A stretch of DNA of 64,000 nt, taken from Prorocentrum cordatum (Eukaryota > Sar > Dinophyceae > Prorocentrales > Prorocentraceae). How positions within the stretch are numbered: the stretch's first letter is position 1; every line of letters begins with the position of its first letter. Shown in pieces: positions 50,440 through 60,556 of the stretch. Made by a program: the position numbers and the translations under genes. The stretch is taken from the NCBI GenBank assembly GCA_963575745.1, contig CAUYUJ010003575.1:1-64000 (forward strand), in the 5' to 3' direction. Under the pieces are notes generated by a model that was not told the origin of the DNA, did no database searches, and saw only the letters and a program-made list of their open reading frames with translations.

Positions 50440-51572
50440 AGCGTAGTACCGAGATGCCGCAATTGTTCAGGAGGCTCCGATGGTAGCATTTTCCTCTGCT
50501 TGGCCGTGCGCGATTGCACAAATTGGGTAAATTGCTCCGTGACACCCGTCGCGGCGAAAGTGTGATCAGTCGCTGAGGCCTTCAGAAGGAGTGCTTTACG
50601 CTCGGAAGCTTCGTCTGCGGAAACTCCGAAGCCCGGGTCCACCATCGGCCGAAACGCCGCGGGCGCGCCCAAGCCAGTCCCTGCGTTCTGGCGCGCACCC
50701 GCATCGCAGGTCTCGCGCACAATGCGAAAGTAGTCCTCCTCCAAAAACTCCCTGAAGCTATCCTGAACGTCCGCCCCGCTGAGTTCGACGACTTCAGCCA
50801 TCTCCTCCCAAGCTGACCACAAATTCGTGTCCAGCAACTCCAACCATTCAGGCCTCATAGCCGACGCGGCATCTCGAGCGAAAGCTTTCTTCTCTCCGTC
50901 GCCGATCGACTGCGGGGAGATCAGCGGGATGAACGCTGACTGGGCAAACCGGTGAGCAAATGTCCTGGAATCAAGCGGTTGCTTTGCGAGAAAATCACGC
51001 ACGTGCTTGTAGTAAAAATTGAGGGCCCACTGAGCATGCTTCTCGTCAATTGACGTCGCTGGATCACCAGGACTATTCTTGAAATACTGATCTTTCTGAT
51101 AATCAATGTAGCTCTGAATTTGGACAGCATCCAACTTCTCCACGAGACTCACGGCTTCCTCGGCGGCGTTCTGCTCGTCGTCCGCTCGCAACTCTATCGG
51201 GCGAATGAGCGGGAATTCCTTCGCCGCCACTCGAGTATGCAGATCATCCACCAGAGTGGAAATGTCCACGGCCAAGTCCTCGCCGCCAGAGCCTGCATCA
51301 TCCAACGATTGGAGCAGCGTTGTCAAATCAGCCATGCTAAACGATTTGTCGAAAGGCCAGCCCTTGCACTCGAAAGTCTTCTTCAGCGACTCCACTGCAA
51401 CCGCTTCGGCACTTACGCCGCTACTCGCGCCATCCGCGCGACACCCTTCCAGGAACACATGCAAACCCTCAACGCCAGGCTTCAAGATAGCTTTCTCTGC
51501 CGCGCCGTCCGCTTGCACAGCAATGTTGTCGAAAGACGCCTCCACAGCCTCGAGGAAGGTCGGAGTCGACAT
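50430..51572 (-). pseudogene. RPA-like gene, N-terminal part (unknown domain)
   Basis: Start chosen at ATG 51572 (MSTPTFLEAVEASFDNIAV); the frame is open upstream to 51719 but that part is leader. About 380 residues, mostly helical and acidic (DLTTLLQSLDDAGSGGEDL, EEAVSLVEKLDAVQIQSYIDY, YYKHVRDFLAKQPLD). A QWALNFYYKHVRDF block looks ordered. The frame passes into the RPA-like part by a shift near 50,440-50,460 (the two frames overlap at 50,367-50,439). No family recognised for this half. Confidence 0.55.
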
Positions 51573-51720
51573 GGCCCGAGTCCCGCGCTGGAGGATTGGC
51601 CACCTCACTAAAAGAGATTGAATCGGAACAGCTGAGTGATCAACGGCTGAGCTACGCTCACTACCGATGATATCACAGGCGCGCTCAACTCGAGCCCGCG
51701 GCTCGCAACAATACACCAAC
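51573..51720 (-). promoter_or_regulatory. Leader of the RPA-like gene with palindrome
   Basis: GTGAGCGTAGCTCAGCC on the coding strand (51649-51661 on plus), about 80 bases upstream of the ATG, preceded by ATATCATCGGTA. Confidence 0.55.
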
Positions 51721-52324
51721 TAGGCGGGCACGGACCGTACGTGCGCCACAACCCGCGAGTAACGCACTATATGCAACAACCAGATCTGCGACGCGGATCA
51801 CTCACATCCGCAACGACACGAGACTCTACGGCACCCTGAGTGGCCTCGTTTCCACTCATGTGTTGATTTGACATGATGTGGGATCTGGACTGGTACGTAT
51901 GATGAGAATGTCAAGGATACGATGTGGTCTGGTATCACGGGTGCTGCACCAGTTGATCGATGTGACGCACGATGTCGTGTACATTCTAATTTGGACGATG
52001 CATTGTTGAATGACGTACACGATGTATGAGAAGTGATGATTCTGCAGGATGATGTTGTGTGGACGTAGGGTGGCGTTCGCAGTCACGATCAGGAGACAGG
52101 GCACATACCCAGGGCCGTGCCCCTTCTCTAGAGCAAGGAAGGAGGGGCACAACACCCACTCACTCAACACACGCACTCTCAATTCGAATGCGAGTACACC
52201 ATCACCACAGACCATATGTTCCAGTACATGTAGTCGCCGCCTTTGTGCACGTTCCACATGACGAATCTGTGATTCCCTCTCTCCGACCACGAACTCCATC
52301 CTCTTCTCTATTATCATTTTGTGC
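51721..52324. other. Non-coding spacer
   Basis: Lower GC than its surroundings, with repeated GATG/CACGATG words (51,890-52,060). No shared repeat and no credible ORF seen. Confidence 0.45.
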
Positions 52325-53122
52325 TTATTGTGGCTCTCCCGGCGATGAGGCTGCCGACATTGTTCCCCTGATGGTCTCCATCCTCCTGCCTAGCTCCATC
52401 TTGCGTTTCGCGTAGCCCACTGGAGGGGGCCAGGTGTCCTCCAGCTTCTCTGGCATCTCGGGCATCTGAGCCTGCGAGGTGCTTACGCTGTCGTAGTCGA
52501 GCCACACCTCATATTCTTCCCATCCGTAGGCATGCCACGTCTCTGGCTTGTTCTTGTCCCAGGCAGGGTTTCCGCCCTCTAGAGCCTGCCGCCCGTCGCG
52601 GAGCTCTCTGGAGGCTGCCACAACATCGAAGATCTCTTTGTGTTGGTCCTTAGCGATCTCCTCGCGACGCGCCACCCTCAGCTTGAACCCGATCTCCTTC
52701 ATGTTGTTCGTCTCATCGGCTTGCGGCTTCATGTAATCTTTGGCCGATGGCCAGATGAGGGGGAGCTCCGACTGGTACTTCAACGCCCCGTGGGCCTCGA
52801 TCAGCTTCCCCAGGCCTGCCGTGATTCCTTGGATCTGGCCCTCGATGGTACGAATGTTCTCCGCTACCATGTAGATCTCCTGCGTCGTCTGCGCTTTGGC
52901 CATGGCGCTGCGGGTCAAGCACGTCGTCAGCTGCAGCTTGGAGGCCTTCAGGGTGTCCATATGTGCCTCGAGTACCTTCAATATTTCTGTCGTCACCTCG
53001 CGGCTCCTCTGCAGATTGGTCTCCTGCAACTCGATCACGTAGCTTACGTGCCCAATCACCTGGTCCTCCGATTGGCCTCGATACATCGGAGCGGCTTCTG
53101 GTACTTCTGGAAGTGCAGACAT
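52325..53122 (-). CDS. Unknown 266-codon helical protein
   Basis: Start chosen at ATG 53122 (MSALPEVPEAAPMYRG); upstream codons back to 53221 are leader with the palindrome. The first 120 residues are predicted helical/coiled (IELQETNLQRSREVTTEILKVLE, ENIRTIEGQIQGITAGLGKLIEAHGALK). The middle is mixed (PLIWPSAKDYMKPQADETNNMKEIG, REEIAKDQHKEIFDVV). The end is Trp-rich (WHAYGWEEYEVWLDYD) then a basic helix (YAKRKMELGRRMETIRGTM). No catalytic motif seen. The frame is intact and starts with a normal ATG close after the leader motif, so it may be a real gene. Confidence 0.65.
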   Translation of the reverse strand: MSALPEVPEAAPMYRGQSEDQVIGHVSYVIELQETNLQRSREVTTEILKVLEAHMDTLKASKLQLTTCLTRSAMAKAQTTQEIYMVAENIRTIEGQIQGITAGLGKLIEAHGALKYQSELPLIWPSAKDYMKPQADETNNMKEIGFKLRVARREEIAKDQHKEIFDVVAASRELRDGRQALEGGNPAWDKNKPETWHAYGWEEYEVWLDYDSVSTSQAQMPEMPEKLEDTWPPPVGYAKRKMELGRRMETIRGTMSAASSPGEPQ

Positions 53123-53345
53123 CCCCAGCTTCACGCGAACACTCGGAAGAAAGGAGGCACTTGGCGGTGTTGGAAGACCGAGCGTCCGTGCGGAGCTAAG
53201 CTCACAACGAAAATGATGCACAGTTAGAACCCACGGGCACTAAGAAATGCTCGTGGACACCACCGATTGCTGCTGCCCGAGCTAAGCTCACAGGCACGCG
53301 TCATCACTACAAACCAAAATGGCAACAGCAACGACAACGGTGCAG
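53123..53345 (-). promoter_or_regulatory. SL-leader module of the 266-codon ORF
   Basis: On the coding strand: DinoSL-like core GCCATTTTGG at 53308-53329 (about 14 of 22 positions), then palindrome GTGAGCTTAGCTC (53279-53291), about 70 bases, a second palindrome (53194-53206) and GCACGGACGCTC, then the ORF. Confidence 0.6.
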
Positions 53346-54613
53346 GAAATGTGACGTTGACCTTGGCTCTCTCCTGTTACCCTGGGTGATATCGTAGCCC
53401 TTCCCAGAAACCTGTGGTGCCTCGCGAGAGCCATCTTCGGACAATCTTGGGCCCCCTTGGTGCCTCCTCGGCGCTTGCCGGGGCTATCTTGGAGGACATC
53501 GATCAAAACACAAGAGAACTTCAATTAGTGTTGCCCCCTCGAGCCATAGATCCTGCCGAGCTCCGACTGGGTACATGGGAACTCTCCAGAGAGGCAATGA
53601 AAGCCTCGTTGTTTGAAGTACCCCTACACAGGCAGACCGTGGTCGGACGGCATCGTCACATGACTTCGCGTTGCCCAAACGTCCAGATACGATGGGTCCT
53701 AAACACTGTACTCTTCGGTCCACTGTCAGCAACGTGTAGCCTCGCAGTAGGTTACCGTGAACATGGCAATGAGCTGACCTCCCAGACTGGGAGAGGAGGA
53801 GGAGGAACAAATGATGGGGAGGGAGTGAGCGAGGGGAAAGGTAGGAGGACGACAAGGACAAGGAGGAGAGAGCACAAATGCAACGCATTGCACCAATGTC
53901 GAGCTCAGCTCGATCTTCAACTACTAAGCTGAGGGAATAGAGAACCACGGGAAGATTGCTTAAGGCGGAAGCGATGGCATGTAGGCACGTGAAACTCACA
54001 GCCACATTGCTTAATACTGCGAGACAGGATGGCAACAGCGACACCTGAGGTGCAGGGAAGATGGATTTTGCCCAATCCTAAACGCCTTGGTGATTTCGTG
54101 GTTCTTCTTGGGAGCCTCTTGGACCATCTCGTGGCTGCTGCGGACCTCTGTCTTGCCCCCAGAGGCTTCCCAGGAGCCTCTGCCAATCGAGAGCGACCAG
54201 ATGGCTTCCCCTGGATGACCCCCAGAGGCTTCCCCTAGAGTACCCCTCCCGCCATCTCATCCAGACACGAACGCGTTCCGAAAAAAAACATGCGTCAGCT
54301 GACTGGACCCCCTCCTTCATGACCTTCCCTGCCCACCCTGATCCCTCAGGCGCGGGCGCGCACTGCGCCCATGACATGACATCTGCCCGCTGAGCGCTCT
54401 ACCAACATCTCACGTGCCATGCCGACGAACGGAAGGGTAAGTAAACAAAAGGAAGCGCGATGAATGCAACTATTGAGGGTGGCTATGTTCCAACCGCGCA
54501 TTGGATGCAAACGCGCGCTATGGCAACGAACCCATGGTCTGCGCATTGCGCACCCTACTGCGGCCCTGCCGCTGCAGTGAAAAACGTGCACAGAGCCGAC
54601 AAAATCAAACAAT
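53346..54613. other. Non-coding region with a second SL-like module
   Basis: 54,018-54,039 carries a weaker DinoSL-like sequence (GCTGTTGCCATCCTG on the minus strand) followed by GTGAGTTTCACG. 54,060-54,240 has CCAGAGGCTTCC(C) repeated. 53,800-53,870 is purine-rich. No ORF supported. Confidence 0.45.
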
Positions 54614-55633
54614 TTACTGCACCAGCTGGAGTGCACCACGCACGCCTCGGTACTGACAGCTGTTCGCAGCTGCGCAGTCCGCAGAATTCCACGCGCAGAG
54701 CTGCGATTCCAGGTCCAGCATCTCGAACGGGGGCAGCCGCGGCGGCCCGGCCCAATCTGCACGGATGCTCTGTGACAGCAGCGCCAGCGCCGTGTCAGCC
54801 CCAGCCAAAGTCACGCTGCGACCCGCGAGCAGGCGAAGTGCCGCCAAGCCCGTAGAACCAGCGAAACCGCGGGTCGCAACTGTCGTCCACTGCGCCAGCC
54901 CCAGTTGCGACAACAACACTGGCATGAATTTAGCGGTGTGTCCCCCGATTGGCAGGCCAGACCCGCATAAGGCATCCACGGCGCTCGAGGCGTTGCCTTC
55001 TTGAAGTAGAGCGTGCGCCCCTGGAGCTCGGCGTGCAACACCAAGCACTAAGGATGCAAGCCGTCGAGCTTTGCGCCGAGCATGCGCCTGGGTGCCTGTG
55101 AGAAGCGACGGCCCACGGCAAACGCGAATGCGGGGGTTCGCTACCTGCACATCATCCGCGCGCGTTTGCAAGAGCCTCCTCACCAGATCGCCGCGGTAGG
55201 ATGCGGTCGTGAGGGGAATGCCCACGGCCTGCACCCATGCGTCCGTCCAGAGCCAGCAAGCAGCGCCAACAGCAGCCAAAAGGGCTGCACCATTGGTCCT
55301 CAGGCGCCGCAGCTGACAAATAATTGCCTGTACATCACGAGTGACGAGACACGACGCGCCGAACGGGATGAAGTCGACGACCCGATCGCCGTTCCGAATC
55401 GCCCGCTGGCTGCGCCTGATGGTGCTTTTCAGCCACGAGACGAAGCTAGCACTTCTGACGTTGGTCATTCGGCGCAAGATATTGCCCTTCCGCTCCCGTA
55501 GACCTGACTGCTGGCGAACTTGGCGAGCATGGTAGCGCCCAGACATGTGGATGTCATACTTGCTCTTCCGCGTTCCGAAATCCATGCTGCATTTTCTGCA
55601 CCGCCACGGTGGGCCCTCGCACTCCCCAGACAT
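54614..55633 (-). CDS. C2H2 zinc-finger protein of unknown function
   Basis: 339 codons from an ATG at 55633. Residues 10-40 form a U1/matrin-type C2H2 finger (WRCRKCSMDF...KYDIHMSGRYHARQ, CxxC then HxxxxxH). A basic stretch follows (LRERKGNILRR, STIRRSQRAIRNGDRV). The remainder is Ala/Leu-rich with mild hydrophobic stretches (LLAAVGAACWLWTDAWVQ, TGLAALRLLAGRSVTLAGADTALALL); no catalytic motif is visible. A duplicated copy of the first 16-18 codons and leader lies upstream at 56404-56480, after which it diverges. The frame is intact. Confidence 0.6.
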   Translation of the reverse strand: MSGECEGPPWRCRKCSMDFGTRKSKYDIHMSGRYHARQVRQQSGLRERKGNILRRMTNVRSASFVSWLKSTIRRSQRAIRNGDRVVDFIPFGASCLVTRDVQAIICQLRRLRTNGAALLAAVGAACWLWTDAWVQAVGIPLTTASYRGDLVRRLLQTRADDVQVANPRIRVCRGPSLLTGTQAHARRKARRLASLVLGVARRAPGAHALLQEGNASSAVDALCGSGLPIGGHTAKFMPVLLSQLGLAQWTTVATRGFAGSTGLAALRLLAGRSVTLAGADTALALLSQSIRADWAGPPRLPPFEMLDLESQLCAWNSADCAAANSCQYRGVRGALQLVQ

Positions 55634-55835
55634 AGCTCACACCACCATTTCCATGCCAACCGCTCAAGGATGTTGGAAGGAAGAGCGTCCGTGCAGAGCT
55701 AAGCTCACAGCGCAAGTGATGGGCGGAAAGAACTCACAGACACTGACAGATTGTAAGTAGGCAGCCGCGATTGCTGCTGGCCGAGCTAAGCTCACAGCCA
55801 CGCTTCACTACTCTGAACCAGAATGGCAACAGCAA
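55634..55835 (-). promoter_or_regulatory. SL-leader module of the zinc-finger ORF
   Basis: DinoSL-like 55812-55833 (15 of 22), palindrome at 55783-55795, GCAGCAATCGCGGCTGCC, a second palindrome at 55696-55708 and GCACGGACGCTCTTCC before the ATG. Confidence 0.65.
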
Positions 55836-56403
55836 CCACAACAGTGCAGGAGTTGTATATTTGGGGCTCTCCTGAGATCCTGAGTGAAATCCTGGCCCCA
55901 TTTGAGGCTCCTCGTGCTGTGAGTCGTTCAGGGTCCTCGACATAGTGTGAGTCGTTCAAGCTCCTCGTGATGTGAGTCGTTCGGGCTCCTCGTGGTGTGC
56001 GTCGTTCGAGCGCCTCGTCCTGCTGCGAGTCGTTCGGAACCTCTCCTTCTGGGGTGAGTCGTTCGGGCTCTTCGTGATGTGAGACGTTCGGGATCTTCGT
56101 CCTGGAGTGAGTCGTTCGGGGTCCTCGTGTTGTGAGTCGTTCGGAGCTCTCGTCGTGGTGGGAGTCGTTCGGGCTCCTCGTGGTGTGAGTCGTTCGGGCT
56201 CCTCGTCCTGGTGTGAGTCGTTCGAGCCCCTCCTTCTGGTGTGCGTCGCTCGGGCTTTTCGTGGTGTGAATCGTTCGGGCCTCTCGTCCGGGTGTGAGTC
56301 GTTCGGGCTCCTCGGGCCGTGAGGCGTTCGAGCACCTCGTTCCCTCTTGGAGCCTCTGGTGAGCCTCTGGGCGACCCCAGGGGCTTCTGGGGGCGTCTTG
56401 GAC
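55836..56403. repeat. Inverted minisatellite array 6
   Basis: The plus strand reads GTGAGTCGTTCGGGCTCCTCG, i.e. the array is inverted relative to all arrays left of 49 kb. About 15 units (55,910-56,340), flanked left by TATATTTGGGGCTCTCCTGAG and right by GAGCCTCTGGTGAGCCTCTGG. Confidence 0.9.
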
Positions 56404-56660
56404 ATCCATGCTGCATGTTCTGCACCGCCACAGTGGGCCCTCGCACTCCCCAGACATAGCTCACACCACCATTTCCATGCCCATCGCTCTAATGTGTTGG
56501 AAGGACGAGCGTCCGTGCGGAGCTCAGCTGACAGCGGAACTCATGGGCGGAAAGAACTCACAGACACTGACAGATTGTAATTAGGCAGCCGCGATTGCTG
56601 CTGGCCGAGCTAAGCTCACAGCCACGCTTCATTATTTTGAACCAGAATGGCAACAGCGAC
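56404..56660 (-). pseudogene. Duplicated first exon and leader of the zinc-finger ORF
   Basis: Encodes MSGECEGPLWRCRTCSMD from 56457, matching the start of the 54614-55633 ORF with two changes, then runs into unrelated sequence and the array. Its own leader has the palindrome variant at 56519-56531, an intact palindrome at 56608-56620 and a DinoSL-like sequence at 56636-56657 (16 of 22). Confidence 0.7.
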
Positions 56661-57240
56661 AACTACAGTGCAGGAGAGGTATATTTGGGGTTCTCCTGAG
56701 CGCCTGGATGAAATCCTGGTCCATGTGAGGCTCCTCGTAATGTGAGTCGTTCGAGATCCTCGACGTGGTGTGAGTCGTTCGGACTCCTCGAGGTGTGAGT
56801 CGTTCGGGCTCCCCGTGGTGTGCGTCGTTCGAGCGTTTCGTCCTGCTGTGAGTCGTTAGGCCCCCTCCTCCTGGTGTGAATCGTTCGGGCTCTTCGTGGT
56901 GTGAGGTGTTCGGGACCCTCGTCCTGGTGTGAGTCGTTCGGGGTCCTCGTGGTGTGTGTCGTTCGGAGCTCTCGTCGTGGTGGGAGTCGGCCGCGCTCCT
57001 CGTAGTGCGAGTCGTTCGGGCTCTTCGTCCTGGTGTGAGTCGTTCGAGCCCTTCCTTCTGATGGGAGTCGTTCGGGCTTCTCGTAATGTGAGTGGTTCGG
57101 GCCATTCGTCCTGGTGTGAGTCGTTCGGGCTCCTCGGAACATGAGGCGTTCGGGCACCTCGTTCCCTCTGGGAGCGTCTGGTGAGCCTCTTGCTGGCCCT
57201 AGGGGCTTCTCGGAGCGTCTTGGGGGCCTTGGAGGAGCCG
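56661..57240. repeat. Inverted minisatellite array 7 (second tandem unit)
   Basis: A second copy of the flank-array-flank unit about 820 bp to the right of array 6: TATATTTGGGGTTCTCCTGAG, about 15 inverted units (56,740-57,160), then GTTCCCTCTGGGAGCGTCTGGTGAGCC. The tandem unit ends before a third first-exon copy. Confidence 0.88.
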
Positions 57241-57770
57241 CTTCGGACCTCCTGGGGGGCTCTGGGGCTGTGGCACGAAGGGCCAGAGGCCAGTAGATAA
57301 ACTGTGGCGGGATTGGCCGAAGGCTTGTAGATAGACCGAACCTCGGTACATAGACTGCGGCGACGGAGAACCGCTGGGGAATCGTAAACCCTTCGACCCT
57401 CCGATGGCCAAGCCATAGCGAACCCTAGCCTTTGTCACACTCCCTTGCGCACCCGAGCTCCTGATCGCGACTCCAAGAAAACAGCGCGAGCACCATCCCC
57501 AGATCCAGCGCGATTAGTAGACCCGATAGGATCTCGAAAGACACCTGGCATCAGCGCGGCTATCAGAAAGCACGATTGAACTTTCCAAGGGTTCCCCTGT
57601 GGATGATGGGTTCGGGAATGATCTCTTGTAGCTTGTGGGCGGAGAGCAGAGCTACGCGCATTCTCGCGCAGACCTCGTGGAGCTCACTAACGGGGTTAAT
57701 AGAATTTGCCATGTCACCGACGTGTAAGATGCGCTGGCTCAGCGCTCTCATGTCCACACGCAAAGGGGAG
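57241..57770. other. R1-like and pre-array module
   Basis: 57,360-57,540 resembles the 19,110-19,290 sequence (GGGGAATCGTAAACCCTTCGACCC). 57,600-57,770 is the fourth pre-array module (GAGCAGAGCTACGCGC, CATTCTCGCGCAGACCTCGT). No ORF. Confidence 0.5.
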
Positions 57771-58160
57771 CCCGAACGACTAACGCCAGAACGAGAGGCC
57801 CCAACGACTCACACCTCGATGAGCCCGAACGAGTTACAAACCAAGAGCGGCCCCAGCAACTCACAGCAGGGTGAGCGACCCAAACGACTCGCACCACGAG
57901 GAGCCCGAACGACTCACACGCAAGGAGGCGCCCAAACGACTCACACCAGAACGAGGGGCCCGAACGAAACACACGGTGAGGAGCCCGAACGACTCACACA
58001 CAAGGAGAGGCCCGAACGACGCACACAAGGAAAAGAAGCCCGAACGACTCACACCACGAAAAGCACGAACGACTGACACACAATGAGGAGCCCGAAACCC
58101 TCGCACAAGGAAGGACGAGTGGCCACATCGACTCGCACCACGAGAAGCCGGAACGATTCA
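57771..58160. repeat. ACGACTCACAC minisatellite array 8
   Basis: About 14 units in the same orientation as arrays 1-5, ending with CATAGCTGCAACGCACACAG, the OTU-fragment edge. Confidence 0.93.
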
Positions 58161-58720
58161 CATAGCTGCAACGCACACAGAACCGAACTGGTGCATTCTC
58201 TCTGGAGGCAATCCCCTGGGCACTCTAACCCTGCAGGCTTAAGGGAGGCCTTCTCCCTGCTTTTTTTCTGTTCTTTCTTTGGCAAGGGCGGGTGCAGTTC
58301 AGCCAGTGGACGAATCATCGGACGGTCGACTTCCAGGCCTGGCGAGGGCCCGATCGACGTCCAAGGCAACAATCGCCTGATCTCTCGCACCTTGGGCAGC
58401 GAGGGGAAAGCTTCACACTCTGTCCGTGTGTGTATGTTTACTTGTCATTGTGTATGTGTGTGTTTTGCGAATGTGTTTTGCATGTAAGTGCATGTGTGAG
58501 CCGGACAGAGTAGGGCACCCTAATTTGGTTACAAAGAGCGCAATCTTGAACATAAAAGCTCGACAGTGGCGCGTGTCTGGGGCATGCCGCGGTGGCAACC
58601 GCGTCTGCATGTCCTCGGGCTTTGGCCGCAACAACGCTGCTGCCACGAAAGCGGGGCCAGTGGGCCACGGAGTGAAAGATGCATCACGAGAAAAAGTGTC
58701 GAGGCAATCAACATGATGGA
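58161..58720. repeat. Repeated module R4, copy 2
   Basis: Counterpart of 44,346-44,842 in sequence and position after an array. It includes a TG-rich tract (58,420-58,510). Confidence 0.75.
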
Positions 58721-58799
58721 CGATGTCATCTACTCCAGCAACGGTGCCACAGCGAGAGAAAAGCAAATATGAGCGCGAGCGTTCCGCTCGGTCTCCAAG

Positions 58800-59110
58800 A
58801 GTGAAGAGGCTACGAGGAGTGCGCCTCCTGTCGTCGCCGTGGCGTCGGCGTCGTCGGCGTCGCCATTCACGTCCTCGATGTCGTTGTTGTCGTCGTCGTT
58901 GTCTAGACGACGTCGTCGTCGGGTCGGCGCCGTCGTCGTCGTCGTTCTTCGCGTCGGCGTCGTCGTCGTCGTCGTCCTCATCGTCATGGTCGTCGTCGTC
59001 GTCGAGCGGTCATCGTCGGCGTCGTCGTCGTGGTCGTGGTCGTCGTCGTCGCCTTCGACGTTTTCAAAGTCGTCGCCGTCGGCGTCCTCCACCGAGTATC
59101 ACTGCTACGC
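58800..59110. repeat. GTC/GAC trinucleotide repeat region
   Basis: Imperfect (GTC)n with GGC interruptions, about 300 bp. On the minus strand it reads as Asp-, Thr- or Arg-runs depending on frame, including an acidic stretch with DDDDHDHDDD. It follows the stop of the SF1 helicase gene, so a true coding role is unlikely. Confidence 0.85.
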
Positions 59111-59145
59111 ACCACAACAGCTCCCGTAGCAGAAAGACTGGGAAT

Positions 59146-60115
59146 CTAAGCGCTCATGTCGAGCAAAGCCTTCACACCTGCTTCAAAAGAGTCTAGCAGA
59201 GATACTAACTCGATACCTACTAAGTCGGCGTGCGTGGACCTTTCGTTCATCCCAGTGCGCCCCTGCGCTTCGACATCGGCCGTGAAAGCGTCACATACTT
59301 TACCAACAGAGACCCACGTATCCTCAGTCAGTTGGCGGAACTCATCAACGGGTGATGGCGTCGCAGATGTGAGCTCAGACGACGACTCACTTGCTTCGGT
59401 CTCGTCGCAGATCACCAACGCGGACTCCAAGGGGCCTACTGAATTGTTGCACGCGAGACCCGCAATTCCCACCGCTGAGTACACCAAAGCCGCCCACTTC
59501 CAGCTCTTGCAGATAACTACGATGCCGCCCAAGAGGAAAGACTGTTCGTGGTCCACTGCCCCGCCGCCAACATACATGTAGACGACGCTCTTGCCCTTTT
59601 CCTCGATGGCTGTGGCTATGCGTCCGGACTGGCAGGCCTTGTTGAACCACAGGTCCCCATCTTCCTCTATGACCCGCATTGTATGTAGTTGTCTGCTCAC
59701 CCGCGCATGCAACGCGGGATCTTTGCCCAGCACGAACGACAGAAGCCACGCCAAGCTGCAGAGTCCTGTTATAGCGCTCTCGACCTCCAGGCCAGCGTGA
59801 GCATGAAGGAATGGAAAGCAGAGGCGCGTCACGCCTTTGCTTTCTTCGGAGCTCACCTCTGCGGTGGCGCACGGCAGCAACAAATGGCCGAACCTCAAAG
59901 CGGGCGTCCAATTCATCACGTCCACATCGCACTTCACCTTGTCGTGCATATCCTGCGCGTTCCATCGCTCGGCTGCCGCTCCACGGCCCAAATCCCGCAG
60001 CGACCTGGCAGGCGCGCGCGCGAATTGCGCCAGAGAAGTGCCTGCGCCAGCAGCTTGCGCTAGGACATCATCGAAGGATTTGTAGTCGCTGCGTCCCTGG
60101 CCGAGTTGGCAAGTT
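59146..60115 (-). pseudogene. SF1 helicase gene, C-terminal domain
   Basis: About 320 residues downstream of a frameshift near 60,100-60,115. No helicase motif remains. Features are a hydrophobic stretch (ITGLCSLAWLLSFVLG), the GGGAVDHEQSFLLGGIVVICKSW block with VYSAVGIAGLAC, and an acidic Ser-rich end (DETEASESSSELT). The two hydrophobic blocks could be buried strands or membrane segments. The domain is not recognised. Confidence 0.5.
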
Positions 60116-60556
60116 GGGAATCTGGTTCCGATCCAGCTTCCACCACACATCATAAGCGATGTCCTGCACACGACGAACAGCATCAGGCAGAAGCCGAACC
60201 GCAACGCAGTCGTGATACGACGCTTGTATATTCGAGCGTTCTTCGAGAATGCCCCGCGGCAGGTTGTTCACCCAGATATGTTCGTTCCTGCGCTTCGCGT
60301 ACTCGGAGCAAAACTCGTCCTTCGACCCTCCGCCGACATACTCATGGCGAGCCTCGCGGGGCCTTCCTGGATGCCCGAATGGTTGTACCTCGACCCACAT
60401 GCAAGTCTTCATCACCCCGCGCGTCACGTTGATGTACTCTTGGTTCAAGTTCCTTTGCGTCTCAGCGTATTGGTCCTGAGCACGCACTGTGCGACGATGC
60501 CGCACGCAGTGAACTATTGGGACGCTCTCCCCCCTCACATTCAAAGGGAGCGACGC
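60106..60556 (-). pseudogene. SF1 helicase gene, motif V-VI segment
   Basis: Follows the TAA at 60557-60559 in the same frame. Carries the HCVRHRRTVRAQDQY segment and NLNQEYINVTRGVMKT, which matches the VALTRAK-type motif VI of UPF1/UvrD-like SF1 helicases, then a charged region (HEYVGGGSKDEFCSEYAKRR). The frame fails near 60,110. A single base shift there would connect it to the C-terminal domain. Confidence 0.65.

Noticed and set aside
58730-59092. Acidic/Thr-rich protein after the SF1 helicase
   Set aside because: All frames of the GTC/GAC repeat are open; there is no independent evidence of coding.
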